The notes beneath the pieces were generated by a model. It worked only from the letters and a program-made list of their open reading frames with translations. It searched no databases and was not told the DNA's origin. Below are positions 7,602 through 14,249 of a stretch of 14,513 bases of DNA, in pieces (within the stretch, counting starts at the first letter, position 1; every line of letters starts with the position of its first letter). The stretch spans positions 587 through 15,099 of the forward strand of contig DKTP01000171.1 in assembly GCA_002473085.1 (NCBI GenBank), given 5' to 3'. This stretch comes from Anaerolineales bacterium UBA7227. Lineage in GTDB: Bacteria > Chloroflexota > Anaerolineae > Anaerolineales > Villigracilaceae. A program made the position numbers and the translations under genes.

Positions 7602-8594
7602 TCAATACTCCCACTCCGTTCGCAAGAGGCGGAATTGGATTACGGTGAGTACCAGAATGATCATGAACAGAATCATAGACATCGCCGAGGACAGCCCAAG
7701 GTTATTCGCAAAGCGGAAGGCGTTCTCGTAAATGGAGAGCAACATCGTTTGCGTTTGGTTTTTGGGTCCGCCGCGCGTGAGGAGTTGGAAGATAACGAAA
7801 ACCTGCAGGGAGGAGATCACCGTCAGGACGCTGGTCAGCAACACGGTCCGACGAAGAAGCGGGACGACGACGAGCCAGAATTCCTGCCAGGCGTTGGCGC
7901 CGTCTACGCGGGCGGCTTCACGCAGAGTCTTCGGGATGGACTGCAAAGCGGCGACGAAGATGACGAGGTTGTAGCCGAAGTCCTGCCAGACGTGCGCGAT
8001 GACCACGCAGATCATCGCCAGTGGAACGCCGAAGTAGACGAGGCTTGGGTCTTGCAACCACGATTTCGGCGGGACAAGTCCGATCGCTTTGAACATGATG
8101 CTGAGCAAGCCCCAGCCTGGCGCGTACACATACGCCCAAATGATGACGAGCGCTACAGACGATGAAATGGTGGGCAAAAAATAGATGGCGCGAAAGATGG
8201 TCTTGAATCGCTCGCTGATAGATTCGAGAATCACGGCAAGCGGAAGCGTGACCAGCAGGTTGAGTGGAAGGACCAGCGCGGTAAACAGGAACGTATTCTT
8301 CACCGCGAGTCGAAAGACTTCGGCGGGTTTGCTTGTGCCTGTAAAGAGTTCGATGTAATTATCTAAACGGACAAAGGGATTGGCTCCGCCCAAGCCGAGA
8401 AAGCCGCTCCCTTCGCGGATGGGCGTGTAACTGAAGAAACTCATCACCACTGCCCAGAGAATCGGGAACAAGGTAAAGACTCCCATGTAAAGCAGAATGG
8501 GCGTCAGGCTGGCATAAGCAAAGCGGCGCTGTTTTGCCGTCAGTTTTCCGCTATCGTAAACAACGTCCTTTTTGAAGAGCGAGTTGAATGCCAT
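7602..8594 (-). CDS. CUT1 ABC sugar transporter permease (MalF/UgpA-like)
   Basis: The 330-residue membrane protein is of the MalF/UgpA type (COG1175). A basic N-terminal tail of about 28 residues precedes the first span (LTPILLYMGVFTLFPILWAVVMSFF). The EAA loop is KTLREAARVDGANAWQEFWLVVVPLL, and the family feature GPKNQTQTMLLSIYENAF follows it near the C-terminus. Six membrane spans can be drawn. The ATG at 8594 is preceded by CGAGG at a short distance. It forms the membrane channel with the MalG-type permease that follows, separated by an 85-bp spacer filled with heptameric repeats. The spacer to the preceding binding-protein gene is 126 bp and holds a hairpin. Confidence 0.93.
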   Translation of the reverse strand: MAFNSLFKKDVVYDSGKLTAKQRRFAYASLTPILLYMGVFTLFPILWAVVMSFFSYTPIREGSGFLGLGGANPFVRLDNYIELFTGTSKPAEVFRLAVKNTFLFTALVLPLNLLVTLPLAVILESISERFKTIFRAIYFLPTISSSVALVIIWAYVYAPGWGLLSIMFKAIGLVPPKSWLQDPSLVYFGVPLAMICVVIAHVWQDFGYNLVIFVAALQSIPKTLREAARVDGANAWQEFWLVVVPLLRRTVLLTSVLTVISSLQVFVIFQLLTRGGPKNQTQTMLLSIYENAFRFANNLGLSSAMSMILFMIILVLTVIQFRLLRTEWEY

Positions 8595-8649
8595 AGAACC
8601 TCGTTACAAGGATAAATGATGAAGGATGAACAAATAAAGAGAGGAAAGA

Positions 8650-8687
8650 GGAGGGCAAGTCTCTGCGTCGCGGCACAACCGCCCTCC
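8650..8687 (-). other. Hairpin in the binding-protein/permease spacer
   Basis: A perfect 7-bp inverted pair, GGAGGGC (8650-8656) and GCCCTCC (8681-8687), encloses a 24-base loop. In the transcript it follows the binding-protein gene and precedes the first permease gene, the usual place for structures that protect the abundant binding-protein mRNA. There is no U-run after it on the coding strand, so it does not look like an intrinsic terminator. The long loop makes it a modest prediction. Confidence 0.4.
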
Positions 8688-8688
8688 C

Positions 8689-8723
8689 CTGTCTACTTGT
8701 TTACTTGTGTACCTGTTCCTTTA
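8689..8723 (-). repeat. Octameric tandem array at the binding-protein stop codon
   Basis: Units CTGTCTAC (8689), TTGTTTAC (8697), TTGTGTAC (8705) and CTGTTCCT (8713) run directly up to the stop codon of the binding-protein gene (plus TTA, 8721-8723), which continues the pattern. It is another case of a short tandem array starting exactly at a stop codon. Confidence 0.65.
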
Positions 8724-10031
8724 CTGACTTGCATCCACCATCGCATTTGCGGCTTCATTGATACTGTTGGCGGCTTCCTCTGCGGTGATGTTGCCTTGAA
8801 TCGCGTCGAGGATGGTCGGATAGACGATCTCATACGCGAGTTGGTCGGGGTCGGTCAGGTCGCCCTGATACGCGCCCTTATCCAAAATCGGAAGGACAGC
8901 CGCGGCGAACGGAACCGCTTCCACATATTTCGGGTCGGCGGCAACGGACTTCATCGCGGGGATGGTGGCGGAAGTCGAGTTGAAGTACAGCACGTTCGCT
9001 TCGTCCGCGCCGAGGAAGGCGGCGAGTTTCCACGCAATGTCGGCGTGCTTCGTGCTTTTGCCGACCACGTAACCCCATCCGCCGACCGAGACGAATTTGT
9101 GCTCAGAACCCATCATCGGAGGCAGGGCAACGTAATCGAACTTCAAATCGGGATAACCGATCTTCGCATCGCCCGCGTACCACGAACCCAGCACGCCGAT
9201 GGCGTTATGTCCCTGCGCGAACGACTCTCCGACCCATTCACTGTCGGCGTTGAAGATGATCGGGTCAACGATTTTGTCTTTCTGCGCCATGTCCATCAAC
9301 TTTTGGATGGTGGCGACGGCTTCGGGCGAATTGAAATTGAAATGCTTGCCGTCTTCCGCGAAGTAATTGCCGCCTTGTTCCAAAATGCCCGCAAGGAAAT
9401 AGGTGAACAACTGGTCGCTGTTGGTGTAGTGCATTCCCGCGACGGTCATCACGCCGTCATCGCCGACCTTCGTCAGCGCTTTGGCGTCTTCGACCACCGC
9501 ATCCCAATTTGCCCACGCGGGAGGATAGGTCAGCCCCGCTTCTTGGAACAATGTGGGGTTCACGTACGCGCCGCCGTATTCAAGGTTGTATTCAGCGGGG
9601 AAGCCGTACAACTTGCCGCCGCAGGTCTGACCGCCGAGCGGAGCGTCGAAGAAAATTCCCTTCGCGGCATCGAGCGTCATCACGTCGGCTGGGACTTCGA
9701 GCAGTTGTCCGCCCGAAGCGTAGCGGCAGGTGTAGCCGCCAGGGATGAGAATCACATCCGCCGTGTTGCCAGCAGGAAGCGAAGTCTGAATCGTCTGAAT
9801 GAAAACGTCCCACGGGAAAGTCTCGTACTTGATGGTCACATTCGGGTTCGCCGCCATGAAGTCATTGAACATCTTCTGGTTGGCTTCGTTGAAAGCGGGC
9901 GCTTGATGTCCCCACACACGGATCTCGACCTTCTCGTCGGTCGCGGCGGGCGCGTCGGTTGCAGGCGCGCCTCCGCCGCACGCGGCAAGCAGCAGGCTTG
10001 CCATCACAAAAACGAACAGTAGTTTTTTCAT
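8721..10031 (-). CDS. ABC transporter sugar-binding lipoprotein (CUT1, UgpB/MalE-like)
   Basis: The 436-residue product is an extracytoplasmic solute-binding protein of family 1 (COG1653). Its signal peptide MKKLLFVFVMASLLLAAC ends in a lipobox with C18 as the lipidation site, followed by a Gly/Ala/Pro/Thr tether. The fold begins with VEIRVWGHQ. ADVILIPGGY, GKLYGFPAEYN, GVMTVAGMHY, SFAQGHNAIGVLGSWYAG and GWGYVVGKSTKHADIAWKLAAFL are typical segments of the family. It would capture a sugar outside the membrane and hand it to the two permeases. The ATG has one of the best ribosome sites in the window (AAAGGAGAAGAAGC), suiting high expression. A palindromic repeat occupies the spacer upstream of that site. 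Ligand cannot be read from the sequence; context favours an alpha-galactoside or a galactosamine-containing glycan. Confidence 0.93.
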   Translation of the reverse strand: MKKLLFVFVMASLLLAACGGGAPATDAPAATDEKVEIRVWGHQAPAFNEANQKMFNDFMAANPNVTIKYETFPWDVFIQTIQTSLPAGNTADVILIPGGYTCRYASGGQLLEVPADVMTLDAAKGIFFDAPLGGQTCGGKLYGFPAEYNLEYGGAYVNPTLFQEAGLTYPPAWANWDAVVEDAKALTKVGDDGVMTVAGMHYTNSDQLFTYFLAGILEQGGNYFAEDGKHFNFNSPEAVATIQKLMDMAQKDKIVDPIIFNADSEWVGESFAQGHNAIGVLGSWYAGDAKIGYPDLKFDYVALPPMMGSEHKFVSVGGWGYVVGKSTKHADIAWKLAAFLGADEANVLYFNSTSATIPAMKSVAADPKYVEAVPFAAAVLPILDKGAYQGDLTDPDQLAYEIVYPTILDAIQGNITAEEAANSINEAANAMVDASQ

Positions 10032-10051
10032 GCTTCTTCTCCTTTGTTTTT

Positions 10052-10083
10052 CCCTCTCCCATTGAGAGAGGGCGGGGTGAGGG
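10052..10083 (-). repeat. Palindromic repeat between the SIS and binding-protein genes
   Basis: This is a third copy of the family at 985-1022 and 5484-5520. CCCTCTC (10052-10058) and GAGAGGG (10066-10072) form a 7-bp stem, followed by CGGGGTGAGGG. It starts at the base next to the SIS gene's stop codon and ends just before the binding-protein ribosome site. On the coding strand it is followed by an A-rich run, not a U-run, so it is not an intrinsic terminator; it could act as an mRNA-stabilising or processing hairpin. Confidence 0.75.
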
Positions 10084-11106
10084 TTAGAAATCTAATTTCA
10101 CGACCGCCGTTAAATTGTTTGGGCGGTCGGGATTCAAACCTTTTGCCAACGAACGATAGAACGACATCAATTGCAGGACGGGAAGATATAGGACGCCGCG
10201 TACCTCCTCTGGGATATTGGACTCAAAACAGACATCCGCTTCTTTCTCACCGACGGCTGATACAGTTCCCCCAAGCGCTTTCATCTCTTCGAGCGCCTTC
10301 GCCTCGTGCGGGCGATTCGCCGCGGACACCAGACCGCAAACGACGGTTGACTTGCCGACCATGCTCATCGGTCCGTGACGGAATTCCAAAAAGTGGAACG
10401 GTTCGCTGTGCGTGAGAGTCATCTCTTTCATTTTGAGATTCACTTCGCAGGCAAGCCCATAGCGGATACCTGAACCGAGAAAATAAAATCTATCGAACTC
10501 CAAATTCTCGCCAATTGATCTGGCATACGATTCATAATTACCAATCACCGAATTACCAATCTCTGGCAATTTCCCCATCGCCTCCAGCAAATCGTCCCTG
10601 CCCGCCATCTTCGCCGCCAACGCCGCCGCCGCCACGTACATCGAAGCGAACGAACGCGTCTGCGCGACGGACTGTTCCTGTCCCTTATCCATCACAAAAT
10701 TAAAGTCCGCCATCTGTGAAAGGGCTTCGTTGTAATTACTAATCACAACCACATCGCCGCGCTTTTCATTCTTGAATTTCTCGACCGCTTTCAACGTTTC
10801 GGTTGTCGTACCCGAACGGCTGACGGCGACCAGCAAGTACCGCACACCGCCAGTTTGCACTACCGTCTGCGGATTCAACAACAACTCCCCGCCAGAAACG
10901 GCTTGCGCCGTGCGCCCCGTCAACTCGGTGTACAACGCCGCCGCCGCGAGCGAAAGGTAGTACGTGGAGCCACAGCCAGTAAAGATGACACGGTCATATC
11001 CGCCAGCCTTCGGCGTATCCGACGCGCGTACTACCTCCAGCGCCTGCGCCCACGCTTCAGTCTGCGATTTGATTTCGTTGTAAGTGTGGTAGTTTGATGG
11101 TTGCAT
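10084..11106 (-). CDS. SIS-domain sugar-phosphate isomerase/deaminase (AgaS/FrlB type)
   Basis: With the ATG at 11106 the protein has 340 residues and two SIS domains. The first carries IFTGCGSTYYLSLAAAALYTEL (41-62) and VAVSRSGTTTET (93-104). The second carries FLGSGIRYGLACEVNLKMKEM (209-229), followed by HSEPFHFLEFRHGPMSMV (233-250), where the glutamates and histidine are expected at the active site. It ends LNPDRPNNLTAVV. Relatives include AgaS (galactosamine-6-P to tagatose-6-P plus ammonia) and FrlB (deglycase). Followed in the operon by kinase and LacD aldolase genes, an AgaS-like role is attractive. The open frame extends to a GTG at 11169, but those 21 extra codons are pure tandem repeat, so I prefer 11106; residues 1-7 (MQPSNYH) are still repeat-encoded. 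No good ribosome site is visible. Confidence 0.85.
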   Translation of the reverse strand: MQPSNYHTYNEIKSQTEAWAQALEVVRASDTPKAGGYDRVIFTGCGSTYYLSLAAAALYTELTGRTAQAVSGGELLLNPQTVVQTGGVRYLLVAVSRSGTTTETLKAVEKFKNEKRGDVVVISNYNEALSQMADFNFVMDKGQEQSVAQTRSFASMYVAAAALAAKMAGRDDLLEAMGKLPEIGNSVIGNYESYARSIGENLEFDRFYFLGSGIRYGLACEVNLKMKEMTLTHSEPFHFLEFRHGPMSMVGKSTVVCGLVSAANRPHEAKALEEMKALGGTVSAVGEKEADVCFESNIPEEVRGVLYLPVLQLMSFYRSLAKGLNPDRPNNLTAVVKLDF

Positions 11107-11169
11107 AGTTTTATGGTTGCGTAGTTTGATGGTTCGATAGTTGATTAGTTTGATAGTTGCGTCGTTCAC
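11090..11169 (-). repeat. Ten degenerate octamers spanning the SIS gene start
   Basis: The plus strand reads in an unbroken 8-bp register: TAGTTTGA, TGGTTGCA, TAGTTTTA, TGGTTGCG, TAGTTTGA, TGGTTCGA, TAGTTGAT, TAGTTTGA, TAGTTGCG, TCGTTCAC. Unit types alternate, giving a 16-bp higher period in the left half. The start codon of the SIS gene (plus CAT, 11104-11106) is made at the junction of units two and three, and the first residues of the protein are encoded by units one and two. Confidence 0.85.
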
Positions 11170-11207
11170 TGCTCACTGATTACTGATCACTAATCACTGC
11201 TCACTCA
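11166..11207 (-). repeat. Six heptamers (TCACTGA type) ending in the amidohydrolase stop codon
   Basis: Units TCACTGC, TCACTGA, TTACTGA, TCACTAA, TCACTGC and TCACTCA run in perfect 7-bp register from 11166 to 11207. The amidohydrolase stop codon (plus TCA, 11201-11203) is the start of the last unit. The array overlaps the end of the octamer array at 11090-11169, so together they fill the whole spacer between the two genes. Confidence 0.85.
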
Positions 11208-12235
11208 ATCTTCAACACCCTCACCGCATTTTCACGATAGATCTTCTTCAACACATCATCGGGCAGATACAAACCGTAGGCATAGAATCGTCCCTGCCTC
11301 GGCGTTTCGCTGACGTTGTAATTGAAATATTCATCATCCGTTTCGAGCAGGCGATAACTCAAACGATACGCGTCAAGGTTGGGACTCATATCCGAGCCGT
11401 ACAAGATGCGGTCTTGATATTGGATGAAAAATTTCCGCGCGGTGTAGGGCTGTCTTCCCAACTCGCCCAGCCGCGCCGAAATATCAATGTAATAGTTCGG
11501 GCAATTGTCGAGCATCTGCCCCACCCAGCCGAGATTTTCGCCGTAACACCCAACATGCGCGCCGATAAAAATCGTATTGCGATGACGCGCCGCTAAATTT
11601 TTGAAACTGTTCATGATATGCATGAACGACGGGAACGGCGGGCTGGTAAACGCCCAATCGGGGTGATTCCCCAACTCCTCCCAACGTTCGTTCGTTTCGT
11701 CAATCGGGTCGAAAAACGCGACAGGGTCGGCGACGTGGATCAACACGGGCAAACCCAACTCGCCAGCCGTTTCCCAAATCGGGATAAGGCGCGCATCGTC
11801 CACGTCAACCACTCGCCCCTTTTCATCTTTGACGTGCAACCCGAACGGCTTCCAGATTTTGAGCCCCTGCGCGCCCGCTTCTTTCTGGACCTTCAACCTG
11901 TTCGCGGCCCATTCAGCGAATCCATCGCCCATGCTTTCCCACTTCGACCAGTCCACGCCGCCGAAGATCTGAAACCGCTCGGGCGCTTTCGCTTTAAAGT
12001 GATCGAGATGCCGATGCAAAATATCCTCGCCCCAGCCGCCGTCGAGGTCAACGTAATGAGTCACGCCCGCTTCGTCGAGCAGGTCGAGCAGTTCGGTCAA
12101 CGGTTTGTCATCCCAGCCGCCGCCAAACGGTTCGCCGAGATGGTTGTGCGCGTCAATGACGGGGAATTTCGGTTTGTCAACCAGCGTGGTCTTTGTAACC
12201 AGTTTCGATTGCGGACGAAAGTTTTCGAGAAGCAT
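11201..12235 (-). CDS. Metal-dependent amidohydrolase (amidohydrolase_2/COG2159 type)
   Basis: With the ATG at 12235 the protein has 344 residues and is a TIM-barrel amidohydrolase. The metal-binding HxH is in IDAHNHLGEP (H30, H32). Later ligands are H167 in VLIHVAD and H227 in FIGAHVGCY, and the terminal aspartate D282 is in LYGSDMSP; K126 in GLKIWKPFG is a further candidate. Related enzymes include sugar lactonases, decarboxylases and other hydrolases. The reaction here is unknown; in a sugar operon a lactonase or a deacylase-like step is plausible. It does not look like NagA/AgaA deacetylases. A TTG at 12253 would extend it by six residues and overlap the regulator gene, but the ATG has a GGAAAA site at suitable spacing and leaves a 10-bp gap. 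Confidence 0.83.
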   Translation of the reverse strand: MLLENFRPQSKLVTKTTLVDKPKFPVIDAHNHLGEPFGGGWDDKPLTELLDLLDEAGVTHYVDLDGGWGEDILHRHLDHFKAKAPERFQIFGGVDWSKWESMGDGFAEWAANRLKVQKEAGAQGLKIWKPFGLHVKDEKGRVVDVDDARLIPIWETAGELGLPVLIHVADPVAFFDPIDETNERWEELGNHPDWAFTSPPFPSFMHIMNSFKNLAARHRNTIFIGAHVGCYGENLGWVGQMLDNCPNYYIDISARLGELGRQPYTARKFFIQYQDRILYGSDMSPNLDAYRLSYRLLETDDEYFNYNVSETPRQGRFYAYGLYLPDDVLKKIYRENAVRVLKIE

Positions 12236-12245
12236 GGTTTTCCAG

Positions 12246-13019
12246 TTATGCAATGATGACTTCGATTCCGAGTTTCTTCAGCGCTTGCAGGAATTTTTTG
12301 TCGGCTCGCGAATCTGTCACGAAGGTGTGAACAGCCTTCAATGGGGCAAGAAGCGCAGTCGAAACACGGTTCACTTTCGAATGGTCGGCGATGATGATGA
12401 GTTGGCGTCCGATCTTCAGGATGGCGCGGTCGGTTTGAGTCTCTGGCAGGTAATCGTTGGTCAGCCCGTGTTTCAGGCTGATGCCGCGCGTGCCCATGAG
12501 GACCTTATCCACGCGCAGTTCTGCCAGCGCTTGTTCTGTGATGTGACCGATGAAGGAAAGTTCGCTCTCGCGTAGTTGTCCGCCCAATGAAACGACCGTA
12601 ATGTCTTTGACGCCCGCCAGCGCGTTTAACACGGGCAGGGAATTGGTGACGACGGTGAGATTTTTGCGTTCGCGTAAATGTTTCGCCGCTTCAAGCACGG
12701 TCGTGCCTGAGCCAAGGAAAACGGTCTCGCCGTCCGCGATCAAATCCGCCGCCGCGCGCCCAATACTGGATTTTTCTTCCGTCTGTTCGCCCTCGCGCTG
12801 AAGGATGGGTAGTTCGGGCGGAGCCTGTTCCACCGCGATGACGCCGCCATGCACGCGCTGGGCTTTGCCCTGCGAAGCGAGCGATTCCAAATCGCGCCGC
12901 GCCGTCGCCTCGCTGATCTCAAACTGCTCGACGATCTCAGCCACGCTGAGGCGTCCCTGCCGCTCCAGCAGGGAATGGATCTGTTTTTGGCGTTCAGGGG
13001 TGGGCGTGAAATCGCTCAT
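12246..13019 (-). CDS. DeoR-family transcriptional regulator of the operon
   Basis: The 257-residue protein has the standard DeoR layout. A winged helix-turn-helix covers about residues 6-60 (RQKQIHSLLERQGRLSVAEI, then SEATARRDLESLASQG and RVHGGV). A DeoR C-terminal sensor domain follows, with the phosphate-binding FLGSGTTVLEAAKHL (101-115), VVTNSLPV and the final IIADHSKVNR. Such proteins usually repress their own operon and let go when a phosphorylated sugar, here perhaps tagatose-6-phosphate or the bisphosphate, binds. It is the first gene of the ten-gene operon, and its promoter contains a perfect 10-bp tandem repeat over both -10 boxes, consistent with autoregulation. The ATG is 10-20 bases from the predicted transcript starts; its ribosome site is weak. 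Confidence 0.92.
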   Translation of the reverse strand: MSDFTPTPERQKQIHSLLERQGRLSVAEIVEQFEISEATARRDLESLASQGKAQRVHGGVIAVEQAPPELPILQREGEQTEEKSSIGRAAADLIADGETVFLGSGTTVLEAAKHLRERKNLTVVTNSLPVLNALAGVKDITVVSLGGQLRESELSFIGHITEQALAELRVDKVLMGTRGISLKHGLTNDYLPETQTDRAILKIGRQLIIIADHSKVNRVSTALLAPLKAVHTFVTDSRADKKFLQALKKLGIEVIIA

Positions 13020-13030
13020 ACTCGCTCAAA

Positions 13031-13050
13031 AATCAATCATAATCAATCAT
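13031..13050 (-). promoter_or_regulatory. Candidate DeoR operator (perfect 10-bp tandem repeat)
   Basis: AATCAATCAT is repeated exactly twice head to tail, one helical turn apart, and spans both predicted -10 boxes. A direct repeat with ~10-bp spacing would place two regulator subunits on the same face of the DNA and would block RNA polymerase. DeoR-family operators are often repeated short motifs. The repeat is seen directly; the operator role is inferred. Confidence 0.5.
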
Positions 13051-13073
13051 AGCAGGAAATTTCAATTTTTCAA
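13036..13073 (-). promoter_or_regulatory. Promoter(s) of the ten-gene operon
   Basis: On the minus strand two overlapping sigma-70-like pairs are visible. Pair one is TTGAAA (13073-13068) and TATGAT (13051-13046) with 16 bp between them. Pair two is TTGAAA (13065-13060) and TATGAT (13041-13036) with 18 bp. Transcripts would start at about 13039 and 13029, 10-20 bases upstream of the DeoR ATG. The promoter is only about 20 bp from the end of the IS66 remnant. Confidence 0.6.
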
Positions 13074-13094
13074 GAGGCTGTTTCTTAAAAAATC

Positions 13095-13105
13095 GTAACA
13101 GGTCA
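13095..13105. other. Probable terminal inverted repeat of the IS66 remnant
   Basis: Reading inward on the plus strand the sequence is GTAACAGGTCA, directly next to the transposase stop codon. IS66-family ends typically begin with GTAA. The other end of the element is missing, so neither the partner repeat nor an 8-bp target duplication can be seen. Confidence 0.4.
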
Positions 13106-13697
13106 CGCTGACGCTTCGATGAACGGCAAGACGGGCTGACCCATCAAGGCGACCAGTTTTTGAAATGTGCTTTGTCCATGTCGCTTGGCAGTATTCAGGA
13201 TGGTTGCTAAAGCCGCATAGCCTTGTGCTACCCAATCGGAGCGGAAACTCCCCATGACTTTACGATGAATGACAGACGGACGCAAGGCGCGTTCGCAGGC
13301 ATTATTGTGGGCAGGCACATCTACATGATGCAGGAAGACCAATAAGGCATCCCGATGCTTGCGATAGCGTTTGAGCAGATTGGCCCCCAACCCGCGGAAG
13401 GTTCGTTGCAAGAGTTGTTTCAAGCGTTTTTCCAGAATTACCGCTTGCTTTGCAAATCCTTCTTTTGTCAATTGCGTTCGCCGCTTGCCCAAATGAATTG
13501 CCTTTCGGGAGAGCGCCTGCATGTCTTGCGCCCATTGTAAACGTGGCCGCTTTTCGATTAGCCCTTGCAGGTTGCGGATTTGATGCGCCAGGCAAATCTG
13601 GGGCGTCTTGGCTGGCGCGTTCAATTGCGCTTTCCAGCAGTCACTGACCCAGACTTCAGCTTCGTACTCTCGCATGAACGTCTCAATCGCGCCCTGT
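13103..13697 (-). pseudogene. IS66-family transposase, 3' remnant
   Basis: The frame encodes the C-terminal part of an IS66 transposase: VWVSDCW with the second catalytic aspartate, QICLAHQIRNLQ, then HNNACERALRP with the catalytic glutamate and the typical RKVMGSFRSDWVAQGYA. It ends in PFIEASA. The longest ATG-started frame begins at 13675 (190 residues), but homology-like sequence (RGQGAIETF) extends in frame to about 13697, where the ~116-bp repeat begins. The first half of a normal transposase of roughly 450-500 residues, with the first catalytic aspartate, is missing, so it should be inactive. It is transcribed toward the sugar operon and its 3' end lies close to that operon's promoter. 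Confidence 0.88.
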
Positions 13698-13698
13698 C

Positions 13699-13814
13699 CG
13701 CGAGTCCGCCTGCCCCGCTGTTTTTGGGCGGGGTGACAGAGTTCGTTGACCCATCACCACCTTACCGCACGAACAGCCTCCCCCTTCCCGAAGCGACCTC
13801 CATCCGTTCCCGTT
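13699..13814. repeat. ~116-bp repeat, first tandem copy
   Basis: This unit begins CGCGAGTCCGCCTGCCCC, contains a CCCCGC/GCGGGG hairpin (13713-13733), continues GTGACAGAG, and ends with TCCCGAAGCGACCTCCATCCG. The same order of words recurs 116-117 bp further on. It begins where recognisable IS66 transposase sequence stops, so it marks the truncation point. Confidence 0.8.
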
Positions 13815-13928
13815 CGCGAGTCCGCCTGCCCCACTGTTCTTTGGCGGGGTGACAGAGTCCGTTGACCAACCCACACCCCGCCGCATGGACAACCCTCCCC
13901 CATCCCGAAACAATTTCCATTTACGCGC
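13815..13928. repeat. ~116-bp repeat, second tandem copy
   Basis: The second unit starts CGCGAGTCCGCCTGCCCC and is diverged mainly in its right half (CCACACCCCGCCGCATGGAC, ATCCCGAAACAATTTCCAT). It runs into the predicted -35 box of the brnT promoter. The spacer between the IS66 remnant and brnT (about 260 bp) consists of these two copies and otherwise contains no gene that I can support. Confidence 0.78.
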
Positions 13929-13949
13929 CACCCGACAAAATGATATACT
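13920..13949 (+). promoter_or_regulatory. Probable brnT promoter giving a leaderless mRNA
   Basis: TTTACG (13920-13925) and TATACT (13944-13949) are separated by 18 bp and match the -35 and -10 consensus at four and five of six positions. A start about seven bases after the -10 box falls on the A of the brnT ATG (13956), and no Shine-Dalgarno sequence lies before that ATG. Confidence 0.5.
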
Positions 13950-13955
13950 CCAGCC

Positions 13956-14249
13956 ATGAAATTCTCTTGGGATCCGCAAAAAGCCTCCAGCAATCTTCGT
14001 AAACACGGCGTTAGTTTTGATGAGGCGGTAACAGTTTTCAAAGACCCACTTGCTTACATCTTTGACGACATGGAGCATTCCCAGGATGAACATCGCGAAA
14101 TCATCATCGGCATGTCGACTTTGCGGAGAATGCTCTTGGTGTGTTTTGTGGAGAGACAGGAAGATGTTGTCCGCTTGATTAGTGCGAGACCCGCAACTCG
14201 AATAGAGATAAACGACTATGAAGAAAATGCCCGAAACCAAAACCAATAA
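13956..14249 (+). CDS. brnT: BrnT-family toxin (ribonuclease) of a type II toxin-antitoxin pair
   Basis: The 97-residue protein matches the BrnT family: FSWDPQKASSNLRKHGVSFDEAVTVFKDP at the N-terminus (W5, D6, K14-H17), DDMEHSQDEHREIIIGMS (37-54) and the C-terminal block VVRLISARPATRIEINDYEE (71-90). BrnT toxins have a RelE-like fold and cut RNA to slow growth. The gene is plus-strand, opposite to the sugar operon, and is followed by an overlapping small gene (32 bp) expected to be the antitoxin. Toxin-first order is typical of BrnT/BrnA. The upstream ~116-bp repeats and IS66 remnant suggest a region of DNA turnover. All core family residues appear present, so the toxin is probably intact. 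Confidence 0.88.
   Translation: MKFSWDPQKASSNLRKHGVSFDEAVTVFKDPLAYIFDDMEHSQDEHREIIIGMSTLRRMLLVCFVERQEDVVRLISARPATRIEINDYEENARNQNQ

Noticed and set aside
8616..10022. Plus-strand 468-codon open frame opposite the sugar-binding lipoprotein
   Set aside because: The minus strand encodes a complete solute-binding protein with signal peptide and strong ribosome site; the plus-strand frame has no domain and is very Arg/Val/Gly-rich.
10052..10083. Intrinsic terminator between SIS and binding-protein genes
   Set aside because: On the transcribed strand the stem is followed by an A-rich tract, not by a U-run, and the same repeat occurs inside coding sequence.
11107..11169. GTG start adding 21 residues to the SIS protein
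   Set aside because: The added peptide is wholly encoded by octamer repeats and has no counterpart I know in SIS proteins; the ATG at 11106 is more reasonable.
12236..12253. TTG start for the amidohydrolase overlapping the DeoR gene
   Set aside because: The ATG at 12235 has a GGAAAA site at proper spacing; TTG would be unusual here, though it cannot be excluded.
13683..14246. Minus-strand 187-codon open frame across the tandem repeats and brnT
   Set aside because: It is made of two translated copies of the ~116-bp repeat (DSRTG segments) plus the antisense of brnT.
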